A DNA stretch of 64,000 nt from the NCBI RefSeq assembly GCF_014334015.1, contig NZ_CP060488.1, positions 5,600,501 through 5,664,500 of the forward strand, in the 5' to 3' direction. This stretch comes from Bacteroides sp. M10 (GTDB lineage: Bacteria; Bacteroidota; Bacteroidia; Bacteroidales; Bacteroidaceae). Positions 35,675-47,196 of this stretch are shown piece by piece; the stretch's first letter is position 1; every line of letters starts with the position of its first letter. Position numbers and translations under genes: made by a program. Below the pieces are notes generated by a model. It saw only the letters and a list, made by a program, of their open reading frames with translations, searched no databases and was not told where the DNA came from.

Positions 35675-38239
35675 TTAGATAAACCAACGTACGTAGCAGA
35701 AGTCCTGACGGTGTGGAAGTTCCGGATTCTTCGGGAACATACGGTAAGACACCTTGAAACTACCTGCATTTGACAAGCTGTGTTTAACCTGGAATGTATA
35801 CAAGTCGCCTTCTTTCTTGACTACACTGAACGGTTCTACAGAGTAAACATGTTGTTTTCCGTCTGCAGTTGTGTAAGTAGTAACCAATTCAAGTCCCACT
35901 GCATCATTCAAGCCTTTTTCATCGATAACGTAAGTAATAGTATATTCTTTTCCGCTTTCGATATCACCATTCTTCAGCTCTTCTACCTTGTCACAAGATA
36001 CGATTTCAATAGAATCCCATTTAGCAACCACATCTTCTTTCCAAGCTGCGATTTCTTTTGCTTTTGCATTATCGTTAGCAGCCAAAGTCTGGAAACGTTT
36101 TGCCAGTTTACAATAGAACTTGCTATAGTAATCATCCAACTGACGCTTCATGGTATAATGAGGAGCAATCTGTGCGATAGAATTCTTCACCACTTTGATC
36201 CAGCCTTCAGAATATCCCTTCTTATTACGTGCATAATACAACGGAAGGATTTCAGTTTCAAGAATACTGTAAATAGTAGCAGCATCCAGCTGATCCTGAT
36301 GTTCCTGATTCTGGTAAGTACGTTTTTCAGTCAACGCCCAACCTGCACCTTCACGGTAACCTTCCAGCCACCATCCGTCTAATACGGAGAAATTGACAAC
36401 ACCGTTCATCAAAGCTTTTTCACCTGATGTACCGGATGCTTCCAACGGACGAGTCGGAGTATTCAACCAGATATCAACGCCGGAAACCAGACGACGAGCC
36501 AGTTGCATATCGTAATTCTCGAGGAAGATAATCTTACCCAGGAATTCCGGACGACGAGAGATTTCAATGATACGCTTAATCAAGCCCTGGCCTGCTCCAT
36601 CGTGCGGGTGAGCTTTACCTGTAAACAGGAATTGTACCGGATAATCAGGATTGTTCACGATCTTAGAAAGACGATCCAAGTCGGTGAACAACAAGTGTGC
36701 ACGTTTGTAAGTAGCAAAACGACGGCCGAAACCAATCAACAATGCGTTCGGATTGATCTTATCCATCAGTGAAACGATACGAGAAGGATCTCCCTGGTTC
36801 TTCAACCATGTATCGCGGAATGACTTACGGATATAGTCAACCAACTTATTCTTCATAGTCATACGAGTCTTCCAAATCTCTTCATCGGGCACATTGTAGA
36901 TAGCTTCCCAAATCTTAGGATTAGACTGATCGAACCAGAAGTTTTCGTTGAAATATTTAAAGTATAATTCTTTCCATTCTGTTGCACTCCAAGTTGGGAA
37001 GTGAACACCATTCGTTACATATCCTACGTGGCTTTCTTCCGGGAAATAACCTTTCCAGATAGAAGAGAACATTTCTTGAGAAACTTTTCCGTGCAGCCAG
37101 CTTACACCGTTCACTTCCTGTGAAGTGTTGCAAGCAAAAACAGACATACAGAAACGTTCGCCCTTGTCGCCCGGATTGTTACGTCCAAGATCCATCAAGT
37201 CATCCCATGAGATACCCATTCTGGAAGGATAACCACCCATATATTTGCCGAACAAACCTTCGTCAAAATAGTCGTGACCTGCAGGCACCGGAGTATGAAC
37301 AGTATAAAGAGAAGAAGCGCGAACCAACTCAATAGCCTGGTCGAAAGTCAATCCAGTAGCTACATAGTCGCAGATACGCTGAACATTAATCAATGCAGCA
37401 TGTCCTTCATTACAGTGATAAACATCTTTCTTGATACCCAGAGCTTTCAGAGTCAGGATACCACCGATACCCAACAAGATTTCCTGTTTCAAACGGTTTT
37501 CCCAGTCGCCACCATAAAGCTGGTGAGTGATAGGACGGTCGAATTCACTGTTCATTTCATTATCCGTATCAAGCAGATACAAAGAAATACGTCCAACGTT
37601 TACACGCCATACGTTTGCATGAACAAAATAATCAAGATAAGGAACATCAACTATCAACGGCTGACCATTGGCATCCATTACGCGTTCAATAGGAAGTTGA
37701 CCGAAGTTCTGTGCCTCGTAGTTGGCAATCTGCTGTCCATCCATAGACAACGTTTGAGTAAAGTAACCGTAACGATACAAGAAACCTACCGCACACAAAT
37801 CAACATTGCTGTCGGAGGCCTCTTTCAGATAGTCACCAGCCAATACGCCCAGACCACCGGAATATATTTTCAGGACGCTGCTCAAGCCATATTCCATGCT
37901 GAAATAAGCTATAGATGGGCGTTGCTCATCCGGCTTCACATCCATGTAATCTCTGAATTTCGTATAAACTTCATTCATTCTTCTTAGAATCACCTTGTCT
38001 TTTGCCAGCGCTTCCAGCTTCTCATAGCTCATACGTTCCAACAACAGTACTGGATTCTGTCCACATTCTTTCCAAAGTTCCGGATCTAGATCTCTAAACA
38101 GTTCAGTCGCTTCAAAATTCCATGCCCACCAAATGTTGCGTGCGATTTCAGACAACTTCTCCAACTCTTCCGGTATACGTGATTTCACAGTAACCTCTTT
38201 CCAGTTGGGAGTATTCACATTACTAACTTTGATTTTCAT
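35675..38239 (-). CDS. glgP: Glycogen/alpha-glucan phosphorylase (GT35)
   Basis: 854 residues. N-terminus [17 protein letters not shown] is typical of the alpha-glucan phosphorylase (TIGR02094-like) branch. [25 protein letters not shown] substrate loop ([16 protein letters not shown]) and the pyridoxal-phosphate lysine in [23 protein letters not shown] (about residue 582) are present. The last ~110 residues form an extra beta-sandwich-like domain ([21 protein letters not shown]). Releases glucose 1-phosphate from glycogen or maltodextrin in the cytoplasm. 37 bp after the glycogen synthase gene. Confidence 0.95.
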   Translation of the reverse strand: MKIKVSNVNTPNWKEVTVKSRIPEELEKLSEIARNIWWAWNFEATELFRDLDPELWKECGQNPVLLLERMSYEKLEALAKDKVILRRMNEVYTKFRDYMDVKPDEQRPSIAYFSMEYGLSSVLKIYSGGLGVLAGDYLKEASDSNVDLCAVGFLYRYGYFTQTLSMDGQQIANYEAQNFGQLPIERVMDANGQPLIVDVPYLDYFVHANVWRVNVGRISLYLLDTDNEMNSEFDRPITHQLYGGDWENRLKQEILLGIGGILTLKALGIKKDVYHCNEGHAALINVQRICDYVATGLTFDQAIELVRASSLYTVHTPVPAGHDYFDEGLFGKYMGGYPSRMGISWDDLMDLGRNNPGDKGERFCMSVFACNTSQEVNGVSWLHGKVSQEMFSSIWKGYFPEESHVGYVTNGVHFPTWSATEWKELYFKYFNENFWFDQSNPKIWEAIYNVPDEEIWKTRMTMKNKLVDYIRKSFRDTWLKNQGDPSRIVSLMDKINPNALLIGFGRRFATYKRAHLLFTDLDRLSKIVNNPDYPVQFLFTGKAHPHDGAGQGLIKRIIEISRRPEFLGKIIFLENYDMQLARRLVSGVDIWLNTPTRPLEASGTSGEKALMNGVVNFSVLDGWWLEGYREGAGWALTEKRTYQNQEHQDQLDAATIYSILETEILPLYYARNKKGYSEGWIKVVKNSIAQIAPHYTMKRQLDDYYSKFYCKLAKRFQTLAANDNAKAKEIAAWKEDVVAKWDSIEIVSCDKVEELKNGDIESGKEYTITYVIDEKGLNDAVGLELVTTYTTADGKQHVYSVEPFSVVKKEGDLYTFQVKHSLSNAGSFKVSYRMFPKNPELPHRQDFCYVRWFI

Positions 38240-38276
38240 AATGTTTTCGTTTACTTATTGATAAATAATTTCTTCC

Positions 38277-39938
38277 TTAACTCAACTGACGTATCCTTGC
38301 CTTACGCAAAGCGATATCATAAGCTTCATAATAATATTGTATAAAGTGCTTCCATAAAGCCTGCTCTGCAACTTCAGCAGCACGCTTACGGATTTCCTTC
38401 ACCTCTTTCTCTGTCTTATCCGCAAACAACGTAATCGTATCTTTGATACCATCCGCCACTTCCGAATAATTATAGTCCGAACGATGCAGCACTTCTACTC
38501 CATCATTAATGCCATGCTGGTTCTTCAGGCTGTTTACCCAGAGTCCGAATCCTGCCAGATCCGTAGTGATTGTCGGCACATGGAAAGCTACACTTTCCAG
38601 CGGAGTATATCCCCACGGTTCGTAATAAGAAGCATAAACACTCAAATCCTGCCCCAGCAATATATCATAATATTCTTTATTCATGATGCCATCACGACCA
38701 TCCAGATAACAAGGAACAAAAATCACCTTTACCTTATCTTCCGGACGATTGCCCATTCCCAGATATTTCAACATGTCCAACACCTGGTCATGAGTCATAT
38801 TATGCAGCCAATGAGTGATAAACGGTACTTCGAGGGGAGTGTCGAACTTATCTTTGCTCTTCAAACGTGCCTGCAAATCCTCGCGAGGCTCTCCCACCCA
38901 ACCGGGTACATTGATGAATGCCAATACATTCTTATGCAGTTTCTTATCCCTGTTCAAGCGGTTTAATGATTCCAAGAAAACATCAATACCTTTATTCTTA
39001 AACTCATATCGCCCACTGGTTCCGACAATTAACGTATCATCATCCAGATTTGTTCCCAATAATTTATTGGCAACATTGAGCATCAAGGTACGTGCACGCT
39101 TACGCTTACCGGTAAATGTACTTCCTTTCGGCACAAAATCATCTTCAAAACCGTTCATCAGAACAACATCTGCCGGTTTATCCAGTAATTCCTTGCATTC
39201 ATTATTGGTTATTTCACTCACCGTAGTAAAACAGTCTACATAATGTGCAGTCTGTTTCTCAATCGAGTGTTTCGATTGCATGTTCAGCTCCTGCGCCATC
39301 TGGTCGCCATTATAAGCAAACAGATAGTCATACAACGGCTTATGGTTACCGGCAATGGAACGACCGATAGACGTAGCATGGGTCGTAAAAATAGTAGCAA
39401 CCTCCGGCACAGCTTCTTGTACATAAAGTGCTCCCATTCCAGTCATCCATTCATGTGCCTGATATACCACCTTATCCGTTTCCGTCAAGTTGTAGCGATA
39501 GAAACTCTCCACCACTCTTCCTGCGGCATAGGAAAACATAGAAGCCTCGTCGTAATCGCCATAGGCGTGCAACGAATCTACTTGATAACGATTCCACATT
39601 TCTGTGTATATATCGTCTTTTTTTTCAAAAAAAGGTTGGAAATCAACAAGAATGACTATGGGTTCACCGGGGATATTCCATCGTCCCACACGGACAGAAA
39701 GTTCGTCTTTCTCAAGCGCATGCTCTTTCCAGGCAGCACATAGGTTATCCGACTCGATGAATAGAGGGTTCTCTTTTCCTTGCCACACATCAGGACCTAT
39801 GAAGAAAATTCTGTCGCGGAATTTTTCCTGTAATGTATTCGCCCGTGTCGACAAGACGGTATATATCCCTCCCACTTTATTACATACTTCCCAGCTGGAC
39901 TCGAAGATATAATCGGGGGTTAATAAATCTTTTACCAT
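38277..39938 (-). CDS. Glycogen synthase of the eukaryote-like GT3 family
   Basis: 553 residues from ATG 39938, chosen because MVKDLLTPDYIFESSWEVCNKVGGIYTV starts the family and a promoter lies just upstream of 39973; an open ATG at 39983 lies inside that promoter. Landmarks: CNKVGGIYTVLSTRA, YQAHEWMTGMGALYV, FTTHATSIGRSIAG, GTSGRYEFKNKGIDVFLESL and SYYEPWGYTPLESVAF (the E-x7-E-like donor site). GT3 enzymes extend glycogen from UDP-glucose in eukaryotes and Bacteroidetes, unlike the GT5 GlgA of most bacteria. Paired with the phosphorylase for storage turnover. Confidence 0.93.
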   Translation of the reverse strand: MVKDLLTPDYIFESSWEVCNKVGGIYTVLSTRANTLQEKFRDRIFFIGPDVWQGKENPLFIESDNLCAAWKEHALEKDELSVRVGRWNIPGEPIVILVDFQPFFEKKDDIYTEMWNRYQVDSLHAYGDYDEASMFSYAAGRVVESFYRYNLTETDKVVYQAHEWMTGMGALYVQEAVPEVATIFTTHATSIGRSIAGNHKPLYDYLFAYNGDQMAQELNMQSKHSIEKQTAHYVDCFTTVSEITNNECKELLDKPADVVLMNGFEDDFVPKGSTFTGKRKRARTLMLNVANKLLGTNLDDDTLIVGTSGRYEFKNKGIDVFLESLNRLNRDKKLHKNVLAFINVPGWVGEPREDLQARLKSKDKFDTPLEVPFITHWLHNMTHDQVLDMLKYLGMGNRPEDKVKVIFVPCYLDGRDGIMNKEYYDILLGQDLSVYASYYEPWGYTPLESVAFHVPTITTDLAGFGLWVNSLKNQHGINDGVEVLHRSDYNYSEVADGIKDTITLFADKTEKEVKEIRKRAAEVAEQALWKHFIQYYYEAYDIALRKARIRQLS

Positions 39939-39972
39939 ATAATATATTAAAACTCTTTTTAGTATGCGAGTG

Positions 39973-39980
39973 CAAAAGTA
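39973..39980 (-). promoter_or_regulatory. -7 box of the glycogen operon
   Basis: TACTTTTG on the minus strand, 35 nt upstream of the start codon; -33 not clear. Confidence 0.55.
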
Positions 39981-40053
39981 CACATTATTCTTTGAAAAAT
40001 AATACTTTATACAAAAAATATGAGTTAAGAAGAAGAAAGAAACGTTGTCCTAC

Positions 40054-40105
40054 AATGAAAAAAGAATATCCCCTTGCATATGCAAAGCTACATATACAAG
40101 GGGAT
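40054..40105 (-). terminator. Terminator of the V-ATPase operon
   Basis: ATCCCCTTGCATATG (40068-40082) pairs with 40091-40105 (one mismatch) around an 8-nt loop; on the minus strand it is followed by ATTCTTTTTTC. Confidence 0.8.
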
Positions 40106-40140
40106 TGAAAGTCCTTTATAGGAAATATTCTTGCTAAAAA

Positions 40141-40614
<474 letters not shown>

Positions 40615-40679
40615 CTATTTTTTATTGTTTAATTCTTAAAATATTAATTCTCAATTTCTAATTTTTTATCTTCTAATTT

Positions 40680-42497
40680 TCAATTTCTGAACGGTTTGTA
40701 CTCTTTGCCGCCTCCTTCATATCCGGAGTTCTTGAAGAACTCAACGAACGTCAGACGCATCGGGTGAACCATTGCACCCAGCACATTCATAAAGATATTG
40801 ATGGCATGACCGATAACGAAAATCAGTACCATAACAATCGGGCCTGCTATTACATTATCCGGACTCATACCTACTGCCAGGCTGTTGAATACTCCCGCCA
40901 AAATACCTCCGGAAAGTCCGAGGGCAAACAGACGAACGTAAGACAATACATCGCCAAGCAAACCGGTGACCATATTATATGAATCCCATAATCCCAGTCC
41001 GATATTCAGGAAAACATTCTTTCCCGGACTGTTATAAAGGAAAATCATAGCAGCCGAAACACCCAGAATAACCAAATGTACTGTACTTCCCATCGGCATT
41101 ACCTCCGGCAACAAAGCCGAAACTGCCATGGAAACCAGCAGGATGATCCATCCGATAGTTGCCACTGCATATTTGAAACCAAACTGAATGGTCTGATTCA
41201 CCGCCTTCAACACCATACCGAATAGTATCTGAATAGCTCCCAATATCAACGATAATTGGAACATATCATTGTTATCCATCAAGACGGCATGTTTCAGACG
41301 TTGAACAATCGGCCAGTTCAAATCGTAGATATTCGCTCCGAAGAACGTACCTGTCAGCAAACCGCAGAAGAATGTTGAAACAGCCAATACCTGTATCAAT
41401 GAAATGATCGACTTCATCGACGGAGTCACTTTCTTCGCCATCAACCGATAGGCCGTAGCTCCCAGGAACAGGAACACCCCATATCCGGAATCTCCCAGAC
41501 AAAGTCCGAAAAAGACCATAAAGAACGGGGCAAAGAACGGAGTCAAGTCCAATTCATTATACTTCGGAAGCATATACAACTTACAGATCGGTTCGAACCA
41601 GGCAAAGAATCCCTTATTATTCAATCGAATAGGAACATTATCGCCCGGCATCGGATCGGTAATCTCATAATATACATGTGCGTCATTCAAGTAAGCCTCT
41701 ATTTCCACTTGACTGAATGCAGGTGCCCATCCTTCAATTAACATCAGTTTGTCACCGGCAGTCTGTTCGGAACTTAACACCACCTTAGAGAACTCAATCT
41801 GGCTTTGCAGCTCTTTCAGAGCAGCCTTCAAGGAAGGAATTTCCGTTTCGGAAAGCGTAACCAGCTTCTTTTCATTCTCTTCAACGGCCTGTTCGGTCGT
41901 ATTGTAAAGCGTTTCAAGGTGTGCCAAAGAGTATGCAGGTAATTTCGCCTGTTCTACATCCAAATCCACTTCCTGCCCGCCTTTCGTCAGAGTCACGAAG
42001 AATACTTTAGAAGAGATGCGGTTCACAATCATTGCATTGTATTCCGTTTCCCACTCTTCCTTGTAATTTCCTTCCGAACAGCTATAAAAACCGATTACAT
42101 AACCGGCATTTTTCAGCTTCTGAACATTGTCCGGTTCAAAGTTGCCCCAGGCTTCCAGCGCTTCTTTCTCTTTGGCATAGCTTTGCAACTGCTGCGACAG
42201 CTTTCCATGCTCTGTTTGCAGGGCATCCACTTCGTCCAGCACTTGCATACCACGGGCAGCCGTTCCGCCTTCCGTAGCAATTACGGCATTCTTTTCATGC
42301 TTCTGATTCTGAAGCAACTTCAAGGTAGCCGCCAAGCGATTGGAAAGACGAATATTCTCCTGCAACTCCGTGTTATCGGCAGCCCCCTGTTGTTTCTCCA
42401 CAATATGGACTACCCCAAGTTCACGCAGACTGTTCAGGAATTCTTCATACTCTTTGTGATAAACCAGGAATGTGAGTTTCTTCATTTTTGTAATCAT
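40680..42497 (-). CDS. ntpI: V-type ATPase subunit I (stator a subunit)
   Basis: 605 residues. N-terminal ~300 soluble, with coiled-coil arms; C-terminal half with about eight TM helices (FFAPFFMVFFGLCLGDSGYGVFLF, LLGDVLSYVRLFALGLSGGILAGVFN). The latter helix carries the Arg that interacts with the ring Glu. Overlaps ntpD by 4 bp (ATGA). Confidence 0.95.
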   Translation of the reverse strand: MITKMKKLTFLVYHKEYEEFLNSLRELGVVHIVEKQQGAADNTELQENIRLSNRLAATLKLLQNQKHEKNAVIATEGGTAARGMQVLDEVDALQTEHGKLSQQLQSYAKEKEALEAWGNFEPDNVQKLKNAGYVIGFYSCSEGNYKEEWETEYNAMIVNRISSKVFFVTLTKGGQEVDLDVEQAKLPAYSLAHLETLYNTTEQAVEENEKKLVTLSETEIPSLKAALKELQSQIEFSKVVLSSEQTAGDKLMLIEGWAPAFSQVEIEAYLNDAHVYYEITDPMPGDNVPIRLNNKGFFAWFEPICKLYMLPKYNELDLTPFFAPFFMVFFGLCLGDSGYGVFLFLGATAYRLMAKKVTPSMKSIISLIQVLAVSTFFCGLLTGTFFGANIYDLNWPIVQRLKHAVLMDNNDMFQLSLILGAIQILFGMVLKAVNQTIQFGFKYAVATIGWIILLVSMAVSALLPEVMPMGSTVHLVILGVSAAMIFLYNSPGKNVFLNIGLGLWDSYNMVTGLLGDVLSYVRLFALGLSGGILAGVFNSLAVGMSPDNVIAGPIVMVLIFVIGHAINIFMNVLGAMVHPMRLTFVEFFKNSGYEGGGKEYKPFRN

Positions 42498-43099
42498 GCC
42501 TCTACCTCCTTCCTTTTTTCTTGATGGGACTTCATGATCTTTTGCGAAGATTTCGACAAGTTTTCTTCATCTTCCATGAATCGTTTGATCTTTCGCAATG
42601 CATCCTGATAGCCCGGTATCTGCACCTTCTCAAAAAGGTTCACCTTTTGAGTGGTCTTTTTCCTTGCATGTTCTAACAAGTTCAGCTTGGCGAGCATAAA
42701 TTCACGTTCAATTGCCGTATGAGCCAGCTCTTCCAATAGATGGATACCGTCGGCATACCATTTGGGAGCATTAAACATACTGTACGGACGTATCTCGAAT
42801 TCTACATTTTCGAGCAACGGTACGCGCACACCCGCAATCTTTTTCACGCCAAGATGAACATCATTCACCTTTATTAATGAAGCGTCAAACTCATTCCAAA
42901 GGGCGAACATGGCTTCATAGGCTTGAATTTGTTGTTCCAGCCTATCCTCCAGATCGGCAGCTTCCGTTTTACAGCGTTTCACTTCCATGCGGAGGGCGCT
43001 TTCCTTATTCTTAATAATAGGAAGCGTACGCACCCGCACTTTCAGTTGCTTTTCGAGCTGCTGAAGAGAGGTTTTGTTATATTGAAACTTTATAGCCAT
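42494..43099 (-). CDS. ntpD: V-type ATPase subunit D (central stalk)
   Basis: 201 residues, long antiparallel coiled coil at both ends (KFQYNKTSLQQLEKQLKVRVRTLPIIKNKESALRMEV as landmark, AREKKTTQKVNLFEKVQIPG-like ARKKTTQKVNLFEKVQIPG). Forms the rotating shaft inside the A3B3 head. Confidence 0.95.
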   Translation of the reverse strand: MAIKFQYNKTSLQQLEKQLKVRVRTLPIIKNKESALRMEVKRCKTEAADLEDRLEQQIQAYEAMFALWNEFDASLIKVNDVHLGVKKIAGVRVPLLENVEFEIRPYSMFNAPKWYADGIHLLEELAHTAIEREFMLAKLNLLEHARKKTTQKVNLFEKVQIPGYQDALRKIKRFMEDEENLSKSSQKIMKSHQEKRKEVEA

Positions 43100-43206
43100 C
43101 TCGTTGATTTACTAATTTAACAATTTACGATCAGACGATTGAAATTACTTCTTATAAACATATATAATCCGTCCACTATCATCCTAATAGCAAATCGTCT
43201 AATTGT

Positions 43207-44535
43207 CTAATTATTTTGTTTCGGCCAGTATTGATCCACCAAGTCTTTCTTGATATTCACTTCTTCCGGACGGAAATATTTACCGAACAAGCCCCAGGCA
43301 ACGTCCAGCATTTCAGTAGTATCAAGATTGACATCAATAGCCAACAACTGATTGGAATAGTCCTTCGCAAAAGCCAACGTACGTTCGTCGTAGTTGGTCA
43401 GGTCGAAACCATTTTCCATCTTCGTCTTAGCGTTAGCGGCATCGGCATACAGACGTACAGCGGCATTCATCACTTGCGGATGGTCCTTACGTGTCTTCTT
43501 ACCGGTTACCAGCTGTTTCAAACGAGACAATGAACGGAACGGGTCAACAATTACCTTACCGATATCACTATCACGACGCAGGAACAACTGACCTTCAGTG
43601 ATGTAACCCGTATTATCAGGCACAGCGTGCGTAATATCTCCACCGGACAAAGTAGTCACCGCAATAATAGTGATTGAACCGCCGGAAGGGAACTGCACTG
43701 CCTTTTCGTAAATCTTTGCCAAATCCGAGTAAAGCGATCCCGGCATAGAGTCTTTCGAAGGAATCTGGTCCATACGGTTAGATACGATTGCCAACGCATC
43801 CGCATAGCTCGTCATATCCGTCAATAGTACCAGCACTTTCTCATTATTATTTACTGCAAAATACTCTGCAGCAGTCAATGCCATGTCCGGAATCAACAAA
43901 CGTTCTACCGGAGGATTTTCGGTCGTATTCATGAAACTCACAATACGGTCCAGCGCACCTGCATTAGAGAACACATTCTTAAAGTACAGGTAGTCGTCAT
44001 TCGTCATACCCATACCTCCGAGGATAATCTTATCCGTTTCAGCACGTAAAGCTACGTTTGCCATTACCTGATTAAAAGGCTGGTCGGGGTCGGCGAAGAA
44101 CGGAATCTTCTGACCCGATACCAGTGTATTGTTCAAGTCGATACCGGCAATACCCGTTGCAATCAGTTCCGACGGCTGTTTACGTCGAACCGGGTTCACA
44201 GACGGACCGCCAATTTCCACTTCCTGTCCTTCAATGTCCGGACCTCCATCAATCGGATCACCGAAAGCGTTGAAGAAACGTCCGGCCAGCTGCTCACTCA
44301 CTTTCAATGTAGGCGATTTGCCGAGGAATACTACTTCGGCATTGGTCGGAATACCCTCCGTACCTTCAAATACCTGCAAAGTGACATCGTCACCGGCAAT
44401 CTTAACCACCTGTGCCAGTTTACCGTCCACAGTGGCAAGCTCGTCATACCCTACTCCTGTCGCTTTCAGCGAACAAGTAGCCTTGGTAATCTGAGTAATC
44501 TTGGTATATATCTTTTGAAAAGCTTTTGTTGCCAT
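43207..44535 (-). CDS. ntpB: V-type ATPase subunit B
   Basis: 442 residues, the regulatory non-catalytic subunit: no Walker A lysine loop, but the conserved SGQKIPFFADPDQPFN, MGMTNDDYLYFKNVF and DMTSYADALAIVSNRMDQIPSKDSMPG regions. Pairs with subunit A in the head. 30 bp after ntpA. Confidence 0.96.
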   Translation of the reverse strand: MATKAFQKIYTKITQITKATCSLKATGVGYDELATVDGKLAQVVKIAGDDVTLQVFEGTEGIPTNAEVVFLGKSPTLKVSEQLAGRFFNAFGDPIDGGPDIEGQEVEIGGPSVNPVRRKQPSELIATGIAGIDLNNTLVSGQKIPFFADPDQPFNQVMANVALRAETDKIILGGMGMTNDDYLYFKNVFSNAGALDRIVSFMNTTENPPVERLLIPDMALTAAEYFAVNNNEKVLVLLTDMTSYADALAIVSNRMDQIPSKDSMPGSLYSDLAKIYEKAVQFPSGGSITIIAVTTLSGGDITHAVPDNTGYITEGQLFLRRDSDIGKVIVDPFRSLSRLKQLVTGKKTRKDHPQVMNAAVRLYADAANAKTKMENGFDLTNYDERTLAFAKDYSNQLLAIDVNLDTTEMLDVAWGLFGKYFRPEEVNIKKDLVDQYWPKQNN

Positions 44536-44564
44536 CTTTGATAATTAAAATTATAAATTAAAGA

Positions 44565-46325
44565 TTATGAATTGACACTTCTTTCGGCAATCAATTCCTT
44601 CAGTTGTTTCTGGAATCCTTCATACTGTTCCGATTTAAACTTCGAGTAGTTCATCTGCTTACAGACATTAATCATCTTCTTGAAGTAATCCATTACTTCG
44701 TTGAAGTTATCAAAGTCAAATTCCGTATGACAGATGTCGATTATCATGTTCAGAATATCTTCCTGACGTTCCATCGGAGTTACCGCATCAATTTCATCAA
44801 AAGCATCCTGTTGCAGAATAACAAAGTCAATCAATTCTGATTTCCAGAAAATCACATGATATTCTACCGGTACACCATCATCACCGAGGATATTGATCTG
44901 TTCGGCAATTTCCTTACCGCGCTGTAAACGGGTTTTCAGTTCGTTTACCTTTCCAATCCATTCATCGTTGATATGACCTTTGATATACTCCTCAAATTCC
45001 GGGTATTCGATATATTTTGAATAAGAATCAATCGGATTCACTGCCGGATAACGTTTCTTATCCGCACGATCCTGCTCCAAAGCATAAAAACAACGAGCTA
45101 CTTTCTTCGTATTTTCAGTCACCGGCTCCTTCAAGTTACCACCCGCAGGAGATACCGTACCAATAAACGTAATAGAACCCGTTTCGTCATTACTTAGTTT
45201 TACATATCCCGCACGACCGTAGAAGTTGGAGATAATAGCCGAAATATCCATCGGGAAAGCATCCGGCCCAGGCAATTCTTCCATACGGTTGGACATCTCA
45301 CGCAAAGCCTGTGCCCAACGGGAAGTAGAATCCGCCATCAACAAGACTTTCAATCCCATGGAACGGTAATATTCCGCCAGTGTCATTGCTGTATATACAG
45401 ATGCTTCACGGGCAGCTACCGGCATGTTGGAAGTATTCGCAATGATGATAGTACGTTCCATCAACTTACGTCCCGTATGCGGGTCTACCAGTTCGGGGAA
45501 CTCGGTAAAGATTTCCACCACCTCATTAGCACGTTCACCACAAGCCGCAATGATAACGATATCCGCTTCCGCCTGTTTAGAGATAGCGTGCTGAAGCACT
45601 GTTTTACCAGTACCGAACGGACCGGGGATAAATCCCGTACCACCTTCCACAATCGGATTCAGCGTATCAATCACACGTACACCAGTCTCCAACAATTTGA
45701 AAGGACGCGGTTTCTCCTTATAATTCGTCATCGCACGTTTCACGGGCCATCTCTGAATCATAGTCACAGGAATATCATTTCCTTCTTCGTCTGTCAGGAT
45801 AGCAATTGTATCTTCTATCTTATAATCACCTTCCGGCATGATTGTTTTTACGGTAGCCGTTCCTTTCATAGTGAACGGAGCCATAATTTTCAACGGCTGG
45901 AAGTTTTCATCCACCTGTCCCAACCATGCAGAAGCCTGCACTTTGTCGCCTACATTCGCCAAGGGTACAAAGTGCCATACACGTTCTTTATCCAACGGAT
46001 ATGTATATTGTCCTCTTTTGAGGAAAACTCCATCCATCTTGTCGAGGTCATTTTGCAGACCATCATAGTTTTTCGATAGCATACCCGGGCCTAATGTCAC
46101 CTCAAGCATGTGTCCTGTAAATTCGGCTTCGGCGCCCACTTTCAGTCCACGTGTGCTTTCAAACACCTGGACATATACATGTGAACCTACAACCTTAATC
46201 ACCTCCGCCATCAACTTATCGCCACCGGTCGAGATATAACAAATCTCATTCTGAGCTACCGGTCCATCAACGACGAGGGTCACCATGTTGGCAATAACGC
46301 CACTAACAGTTCCTTTTGTTGCCAT
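44565..46325 (-). CDS. ntpA: V-type ATPase catalytic subunit A
   Basis: 586 residues. Walker A GPFGTGKTVLQHAI (about residues 231-244), catalytic Glu in ACGERANEVVEIF, Walker B region VLLMADSTSRWAQALRE, and the V-type non-homologous insertion between the N-terminal barrel and the P-loop. Hydrolyses ATP to turn the rotor (or makes ATP in reverse). Confidence 0.97.
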   Translation of the reverse strand: MATKGTVSGVIANMVTLVVDGPVAQNEICYISTGGDKLMAEVIKVVGSHVYVQVFESTRGLKVGAEAEFTGHMLEVTLGPGMLSKNYDGLQNDLDKMDGVFLKRGQYTYPLDKERVWHFVPLANVGDKVQASAWLGQVDENFQPLKIMAPFTMKGTATVKTIMPEGDYKIEDTIAILTDEEGNDIPVTMIQRWPVKRAMTNYKEKPRPFKLLETGVRVIDTLNPIVEGGTGFIPGPFGTGKTVLQHAISKQAEADIVIIAACGERANEVVEIFTEFPELVDPHTGRKLMERTIIIANTSNMPVAAREASVYTAMTLAEYYRSMGLKVLLMADSTSRWAQALREMSNRMEELPGPDAFPMDISAIISNFYGRAGYVKLSNDETGSITFIGTVSPAGGNLKEPVTENTKKVARCFYALEQDRADKKRYPAVNPIDSYSKYIEYPEFEEYIKGHINDEWIGKVNELKTRLQRGKEIAEQINILGDDGVPVEYHVIFWKSELIDFVILQQDAFDEIDAVTPMERQEDILNMIIDICHTEFDFDNFNEVMDYFKKMINVCKQMNYSKFKSEQYEGFQKQLKELIAERSVNS

Positions 46326-46342
46326 ATATTTTTTTTATTTTA

Positions 46343-47185
46343 TTATCTGAATTCTGCAGGAATCTGCACTTCGTTCTTCAGCGATTCGATAATGCTTCTG
46401 AACAACTGATTACCTCTTTCCTTATCCAGTGAAATCCACCGTTCAATCATTTCCAGCTTCAGCAGGAAAGCGAAAATACGTTCGATAGTGAAATAGTCGA
46501 AGAAAATAGCATCCTCCATCCAATTCCACCGCAAAGCATCCAACTTCTTCTCACGCTCCACCAGTTCTGTAATCTCACTGATTTTCACTAACGATTCAAA
46601 CACATCCACCTCACCGGACAATCCGAAATCGCGGGCACTCGATGTACGCAATGCTTCGCATACTTCCGTATCTCCCACAACGTTGGAAGCAATATCCCAT
46701 TTGAATTTACGGCTAGTAAATGCAACAAGAATATTATTGATGTTCAGGTTGAATTCAAACCAGGCAGAAACGAACTTATTCCCACAGTTCATCGCATACT
46801 CATAATATAGAGCAGCCAGATGATCCTCGTGTAAAACCGTACTTTCAGCCGGAGTATTCAGATAATCAGTAATAAAAGTGGATAGATAGACCGGAAATTC
46901 TTTAGGACTGATTTCTCCGCCTTCTCTCAGAATAGAAATATATTCAGAGAGTTCTTCAGCAGAGTAGTTTCCCCGTTTGTCGATTTCCGCTTCTTTATCT
47001 TTGAGAAGTTTCAGCACATTTGCATTATCAAACTTCAGATAAAACAAGTCAATCAACTTCTGGTCTGAAGCAGACAATCCATCGTAGATTTCAGTTTTAA
47101 AATCGGCTACTGTATAGCTCAGTTTGCTGTCTTCCAGCGAAAGTTCCGGCAAACCTGCTACCAAGTAATAGTACTTACTACTCAT
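46343..47185 (-). CDS. DUF2764 protein, probable subunit C-like stalk component
   Basis: 280 residues: YYYLVAGLPELSLEDSKLSYTVADF at the start is the DUF2764 hallmark; the rest is alpha-helical (EFNLNINNILVAFTSRKFKWD, WISLDKERGNQLFRSII). It lies between ntpE and ntpA, the slot occupied by subunit C in archaeal-type operons, and like subunit C is all-helical and of similar size. The role as rotor-stator adaptor (C/d) is inference. Confidence 0.88.
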   Translation of the reverse strand: MSSKYYYLVAGLPELSLEDSKLSYTVADFKTEIYDGLSASDQKLIDLFYLKFDNANVLKLLKDKEAEIDKRGNYSAEELSEYISILREGGEISPKEFPVYLSTFITDYLNTPAESTVLHEDHLAALYYEYAMNCGNKFVSAWFEFNLNINNILVAFTSRKFKWDIASNVVGDTEVCEALRTSSARDFGLSGEVDVFESLVKISEITELVEREKKLDALRWNWMEDAIFFDYFTIERIFAFLLKLEMIERWISLDKERGNQLFRSIIESLKNEVQIPAEFR

Positions 47186-47196
47186 AGTCGCTTCTT